A stretch of DNA of 64,000 bases from Linnemannia hyalina (lineage: Eukaryota; Mortierellomycota; Mortierellomycetes; Mortierellales; Mortierellaceae). This document shows positions 59,662-64,000 of the stretch, piece by piece (the first letter of the stretch is position 1; every line of letters begins with the position of its first letter). The position numbers and the translations under genes are program-made. The DNA lies in NCBI GenBank assembly GCA_019671135.1, contig JAHRHY010000014.1, positions 432,001 through 496,000 of the forward strand, written 5' to 3'. The notes beneath the pieces were generated by a model. It was not told the DNA's origin and made no database searches. It saw only the letters and a program-made list of their open reading frames with translations.

Positions 59662-61446
59662 CTACGAAGAGGTGGGTGTGGCTGTGGAGACAGAGGGGTC
59701 CATCTCTAGGATGATCCTGTATCGTGGCTTGCCTGCATGAACATCCTTGCATGCCTCGTTAATATCATCGAAAGGTCGCTTCTCGATCCAGGGACGGATA
59801 CCCTGTTTCGCAGCAAACTCTAGCATCTCCTCTAATTATCGCCGTTTTATGAACAAAGGGTATGTCAGTTTGTTATTGCGCATATCTCAGAACATGAAGA
59901 GTGGTAACAACCAGTTACAAAACACGATTTTTTTTGGGTGTTTTACCAATATCGCCCTTGCTTCCGAGATGGGATCCGACGATAGCGACATCCCGAGAGA
60001 CCAGATGGGAACCAACAAAGGTGATGGGTTCCTCGGGGATGGCTAAGAGGACCAATTGTGAAAGGGGTGCCATCATTGACAGGTACTCTTCCCAGTTGCT
60101 GTTGCTCGATCCGTTTGTGCACAAGCACAGGTCAATCGATTTTGCCGCCTCCTAAAGGAGATAATAGGATGTTAGAGTGTGTAAGTGACGATGTGACGAT
60201 GGGCAAAGAGGGAAGGTGACGAATTCGATCTTTTTACCTTGATTTGTTCCTTATCGCTTGTGCTAAGAAACGGGGACCAGAGTGGAGGAGGAGTGGTAAG
60301 GAATGTGTTGCACTTTACACATTCACGAGACAAACATTTTTGAACAATGGGATACACATACTTGATGAACTTGGTAGCACCAAGTTTGAAGGCCTCGTCC
60401 TTCTTGTTATCCCTTCCAGAGATCGCCACAATCTCTTGACAGCCCATCGCAGCCGCCCACTGCAACGCGATGTGGCCCAATCCTCTATTTATTTTTCGCA
60501 TAGGAAAGCATTTGGTTAGAAAAAAAAAGGGGCATGAGAAGGAAATACTTGTTAACAGGACGGACGGTAGTGTTCATCGGACTTTACCCGATACCGATGA
60601 CACCGAGGCGGGTGTTGGGTCCCGCTTTGTATCGCTTCAAGGGCGTGTAAGTCGTGATTCCTGCACAAAAGAACGATGCTGCCTCTGCTGACGAGATCTC
60701 CTTCGGGACTATTTTCAAAGAAAGATGGAAAAAAAAGATCTGTTGTGAGCACAGATCGCCTCTTCACATTCACACGCATAACACACCAAGGAACCAAAAA
60801 AAATACCATCTGCCTGATACTTACTTTTGAAGGCATAGTCAGAATAAACGCGGATACGATCCGCAAACCCACCCTTACTGATGCCCCCACGCCCATCCTT
60901 GAAGGGCGAATTAAACGTCACAGTCTTGTTCTCACAAAACTGGTCCTCTCCTTTCCTGCACCAATTGCAGACTGAGGACCCACGACAACAAGAGACCAGA
61001 CAGCCGACACCGACGCGATCGCCGATTTGGTGAGTTGCGTCTTTGCCGCGTTTGACGACTGTACCGACGATCTCGTGGCCGGGGATCGCTGGTCGTGTGA
61101 TTGAACTCCATCCTTCTGTCATGAAGTGGATGCTATTGTATTTTTTATTAGAGGAATGAGAACAATGGGGGGCGTGGTTGATTAGCACAGTGGTATGTGG
61201 ATGCATTCATACAATGGGCAACACGCTGAAAAACGAGAGAGAGAGCGAGAGAGAGAGAGAGATTGCTTACTCAGATCCACAGATGCCACAGTGCGTGATC
61301 TCAATCTCAACCTCGTCAGCGGATAGAGGTCGGGGGTGATAACTCCATTTCTGAAGAACACCGTCCCCACCAGGGACAGCTGCCCATCCCGTGAACTTGA
61401 CCGATTTGTCTTCCTCGCTTGCGCCTCCTGCTGGACTCGAGAACAT
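59662..61446 (-). CDS. Zinc-dependent alcohol dehydrogenase, cinnamyl-alcohol/ADH6-like
   Basis: Seven exons (61446-61271, 61132-60825, 60708-60588, 60484-60362, 60262-60238, 60151-59947, 59831-59662) give 375 residues. Exon 5 is a 25-nt microexon (TSDKEQIK) that restores frame between GATKFIN and EAAKSIDLCLCTN. Motifs: ITHCGICGSDIHFMTEGW with the catalytic zinc cysteine, GHEIVGTV with the histidine-glutamate pair, and GVIGIGGLGHIALQWAAAM for NADP binding. The structural-zinc lobe reads SCCRGSSVCNWCRKGEDQFC; relative to the usual C-x2-C-x2-C-x7-C the first Cys is Ser, with another Cys three residues earlier. Such enzymes reduce aliphatic and aromatic aldehydes with NADPH. Its position behind four flavin monooxygenases would fit processing of aromatic aldehydes or alcohols, which is only a guess. 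Confidence 0.88.
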
Positions 61447-62300
61447 AGCTGTATATCTTTTGTTGTGTTTAGTTTTAAGTGTGGGTGTTGAAGGAGTTTT
61501 CTGGTGTTGTCGGTGAGGTAGGGTGAAAAGAGAGCAAGAGGACAGATAGGTGGACTTCGGAAAAATAAATGGGCCAAGTCATCAACAAAACTGAATCAAT
61601 GCAAGTTTTGAATTTAAGGGGCCCTTTCGCACTAATCCCATGTAAAGTAAGCGGTCAAAAAATCTGCTTGCTCGCCGCAGCACTACGATGTAGGACCGAC
61701 CATGTGTCTGATTTGTTTGAGAAAAATAATTTTATTTTTGTGAGACATATCAATCACAACGTGTTGTTTCATACGGGTAGAAGGATCATTAAAGACGTTA
61801 TTCGCGTTTCGCGTGTAGTTGTTTTATAGCTCCACTAAAATTGCGGTCAATGAAAAAGGCTGATCCGCAAAAATAAAGTGAGGGTGGAGTTGGAGAAGAG
61901 GGTAGGATGAGTTATCGCTACTGAGTCTATGACCGCTAGAAACTAGAACGAACTACGTGATAAAAATAAAGGGGGAGAATGCCATATGGGCAAAAAGAAA
62001 TCAAATAGAAAAGACAAAGGCAGATGACTCCTAGTGCGAAGCTATTTTCCGCAAAACGCTGACTAAAAGAAGGCGGAGTCATGTATAAATGCCACTTGTA
62101 ATGTCCCTTGTATGTGTTGTCCATCCAGTTCGAGGCAGGGATGAGTCGTTCCTGAGGCGTTGTCGAAAGGAAAGGATGGAAGTAGGTAGTGGACGACTGC
62201 CATGGTGAGTCGCAAAACACCACTTGTTGATTTTTTTGGTTGTTGATTTCGAGTGTGTAGAGTTACACACATCAGTTGAAGAAAAAGAAAGGTAACGTAC
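61447..62300. other. Intergenic upstream of the alcohol dehydrogenase
   Basis: Holds the dehydrogenase promoter and the 3' UTR of the His-rich gene. On the minus strand a frame at about 62,220-62,050 reads PQERLIPASNWMDNTYKGHY; it has no start of its own and lies past the stop of the His-rich gene. No gene was supported. Confidence 0.4.
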
Positions 62301-62894
62301 TCATGTCCCGTCATCGTGTCCACTGTGCCGCAGGTTAGCCTGCCCATGGCTCTGCTTCAACGAATGATGCCTCGAACTCAGATCCCTCAACACCTCCGGA
62401 CTCAGACCGAGGGTATGTCGCATCCGGCCACTGCCATTCTCCTCCATCCCGGGGACCAAACCCAAATCTTCGGATTGGAAGAACTCGGATTCTCGACGCT
62501 GGTGTTCGAGGCGGTCTAGGATCTCGTGTAGGGCTTCGTGGGACCACTTTTGGAGCTCTGGGTCCACATGAGCGATTGTGCGTTGACGACTGTGACTCCG
62601 GCTTCGGCTTTGGCTACGGCTGTGATGACGGTGGTGATGGTGGTGGCGGGAGTGGGACCTGTGGTGGCGTCGCTCTTCCCCGTTCGGAGAAAGGAGTGAG
62701 TCGTCTTGTCCTGGTTCTTGACCGTCGACTTCTGTGATGTTGGTGTCGATTTGGAGTTGTTCCAGTTTGATGGTAAGGTCGACTGCTGAGAGCGTGTGCT
62801 CGTGGTGGTGGTGGTGGTGGTGGTGGTGGTGGCGACCATAGATGGCGTGCAGCTTTGTGCTCTGCGCCTCTGCGTCGAATTCGGTGTCAGACAT
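62301..62894 (-). CDS. Histidine-rich, Arg/Ser-rich small protein of unknown function
   Basis: Single exon, 197 residues, from ATG 62894 to TGA 62303-62301. It starts MSDTEFDAEAQSTKLHAIYG and has a run of ten His, then a helical block (LSAVDLTIKLEQLQIDTNIT), a second His/Arg/Ser block (HHRSHSRHHHHHRHHSRSQS), an Arg-Ser stretch, and a C-terminal amphipathic part (ELQKWSHEALHEILDRLEHQ; LGLSPEVLRDLSSRHHSLKQ). His runs suggest metal binding or pH-dependent condensation; RS repeats suggest phosphorylation. I do not recognise the family. A clean TATA box lies 220 bp upstream, so it is likely expressed. The stop codon overlaps a donor-like GTACGT (TGA|GTACGT), so a longer spliced form with a different frame cannot be wholly excluded. 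Confidence 0.65.
   Translation of the reverse strand: MSDTEFDAEAQSTKLHAIYGRHHHHHHHHHHEHTLSAVDLTIKLEQLQIDTNITEVDGQEPGQDDSLLSPNGEERRHHRSHSRHHHHHRHHSRSQSRSRSHSRQRTIAHVDPELQKWSHEALHEILDRLEHQRRESEFFQSEDLGLVPGMEENGSGRMRHTLGLSPEVLRDLSSRHHSLKQSHGQANLRHSGHDDGT
62804..62832 (-). repeat. Polyhistidine-coding (CAC)n tract
   Basis: About ten GGT units on the plus strand, CAC/His codons on the minus strand, within the His-rich gene. Confidence 0.9.
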
Positions 62895-64000
62895 TTTTGT
62901 GGAATGTGTATTTAGTGTCAATGTAGGTGGAGAGGGAATGTTTTTGGTTGTTGCTTTGTAGATGGGGGTGGGATGAAGCGGGTATTGAGTGTTGAGATCC
63001 GGTCCTGAAATTGGCGAAGACGTTTGTGGTACGGTGTTTTTGTCGATGTGGTGGTTGAAGCGATGGAGAATGAAACAAAAAGAAAGAAAGAAAAAGTGGA
63101 GGAAGAGGGCATGCTTATATACCCTCTTTTTCACTTCTGCGCCAATCTCGCAAGGCTCTTCGCCTCTTTTCGGGCCTCCACTCTGGCCAAGAACATGCCA
63201 CATACCCCGAAAATCAAAAATAATGACATACAGATAACGGGAGGAATTTGCCCCTGAATGTTGCTGTGGAGGCGTTAGAAAAAGGTAAAGAAAGGCAGGG
63301 GAGTTGAGTAAAGAAAAAAAGAAAAAGAAAGGAGGGAAGAGTCGTTTGACTGGCTGTGAACACAACAAAGAGACAGATCCGCCATGCTTTTTTTTCTTCT
63401 ACTCTCTGACTAAACGGCCTCTCTGTTAGTCTAGAACTAGTCTTTTACAGCCCATTTTCGACACCCCATGGTTCCCTCATGCCATAGAACTAAAATCGAT
63501 ATGTTATTGAAAAAAACAATAAAATGAGCCCTATTTCCTCTTTTCCAGCTCTGCTCACACACACAGTGCAAATGAGGGCCAAGAAAAAATGAATTGAGGC
63601 AGAGTAACGGGAAGAATCATGGGAAGAGAGGAGAGAGAAAAAAAAAACGTGGCTCAACACCATCGTCATTATTCCGTGACCCGTACTTTACCACGGTTAC
63701 ACGAGTCCCAAAAGTCAATCCAACAAGTGGACCTTTGTCTCCTGGCGTAGTCGGCTTTCTACTCAGCTAAAACGTTAATTGAATAAAAGAAAGCCGAGGG
63801 AGGGAGAAAAGTACGAAAGAGGAGGGGGGTACAAAAAAGTTTCCGCAACATTCCTTTCCAACCAAAATGCTGCGGAGTATCTGTTTGTGTGTATGTGTCA
63901 AGGGAAACAAACAATCAATGGTGGCTAAGAATGCAAACTCCATCGGGTACGACAGAAAAATAACTAAATAAGGAGAAAAGAGGAGAATGGCAAAGACGAG
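62895..64000. other. Upstream region of His-rich gene to window end
   Basis: Holds the leader and promoter of the His-rich gene. Beyond about 63,400 no gene was seen on either strand; frames are short and low in complexity. Confidence 0.4.
63114..63121 (-). promoter_or_regulatory. TATA box of the His-rich gene
   Basis: TATATAAG on the minus strand, 220 bp upstream of the ATG at 62894. Confidence 0.6.

Noticed and set aside
61569..61829. 86-codon plus-strand frame starting MGQVINKTESM
   Set aside because: No motif, no promoter signal, and it overlaps the presumed promoter of the alcohol dehydrogenase.

Overview
This is a eukaryotic, fungal window. Genes are cut by short spliceosomal introns (mostly about 80-200 bp, GT-AG), 5' leaders are pyrimidine-rich, and several proteins are fungal types: an AreA/NIT2-like GATA factor, PCF11, an Fta4-like kinetochore protein, and phenol-hydroxylase-type flavoproteins. 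Gene content and style suggest an early-diverging fungus, most likely Mortierellomycota; this is an inference from impression, not from a phylogeny. Exon boundaries below were worked out by hand from reading-frame continuity, splice signals and family motifs.

Left part (1-11,000): the 5' portion of a CEP104-like microtubule/ciliary-tip protein (minus strand, cut by the window edge), a 2.3 kb low-complexity gap, an Fta4/CENP-U-like kinetochore gene (minus) that diverges from a PCF11 mRNA 3'-end-processing gene (plus). At 11,835 lies a tRNA-Leu(AAG) on the minus strand. About 130 bp upstream of it sit two 5'-truncated, decayed LINE 3' ends in tandem.

Middle (15,700-45,200): a PheA/TfdB-type FAD monooxygenase, a deleted pseudogene copy of the same family, a proline-rich transglutaminase-fold protein, an EamA-type transporter, an AreA-like GATA factor with long polyglutamine tracts, a 4.5 kb gene-poor stretch with many microsatellites including a (CT)57 tract, a WD40 protein with an Arg/Ser/Asn-rich N-terminus, the scavenger decapping enzyme DcpS, a TMEM198-like membrane protein, and an ADHFE1-type iron alcohol dehydrogenase (hydroxyacid-oxoacid transhydrogenase).

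Right part (47,000-63,000): six genes in a row on the minus strand. They are two paralogous zeaxanthin-epoxidase/salicylate-hydroxylase-type FAD monooxygenases, two paralogous PheA/TfdB-type FAD monooxygenases, a cinnamyl-alcohol-dehydrogenase-like zinc oxidoreductase, and a His-rich protein. With the flavoprotein gene and pseudogene at 15.7-19.4 kb, the window holds five intact class A flavin monooxygenase genes and one dead copy. The right-hand block could be a small aromatic-compound oxidation cluster, or simply the product of tandem duplication; the sequence alone does not decide.
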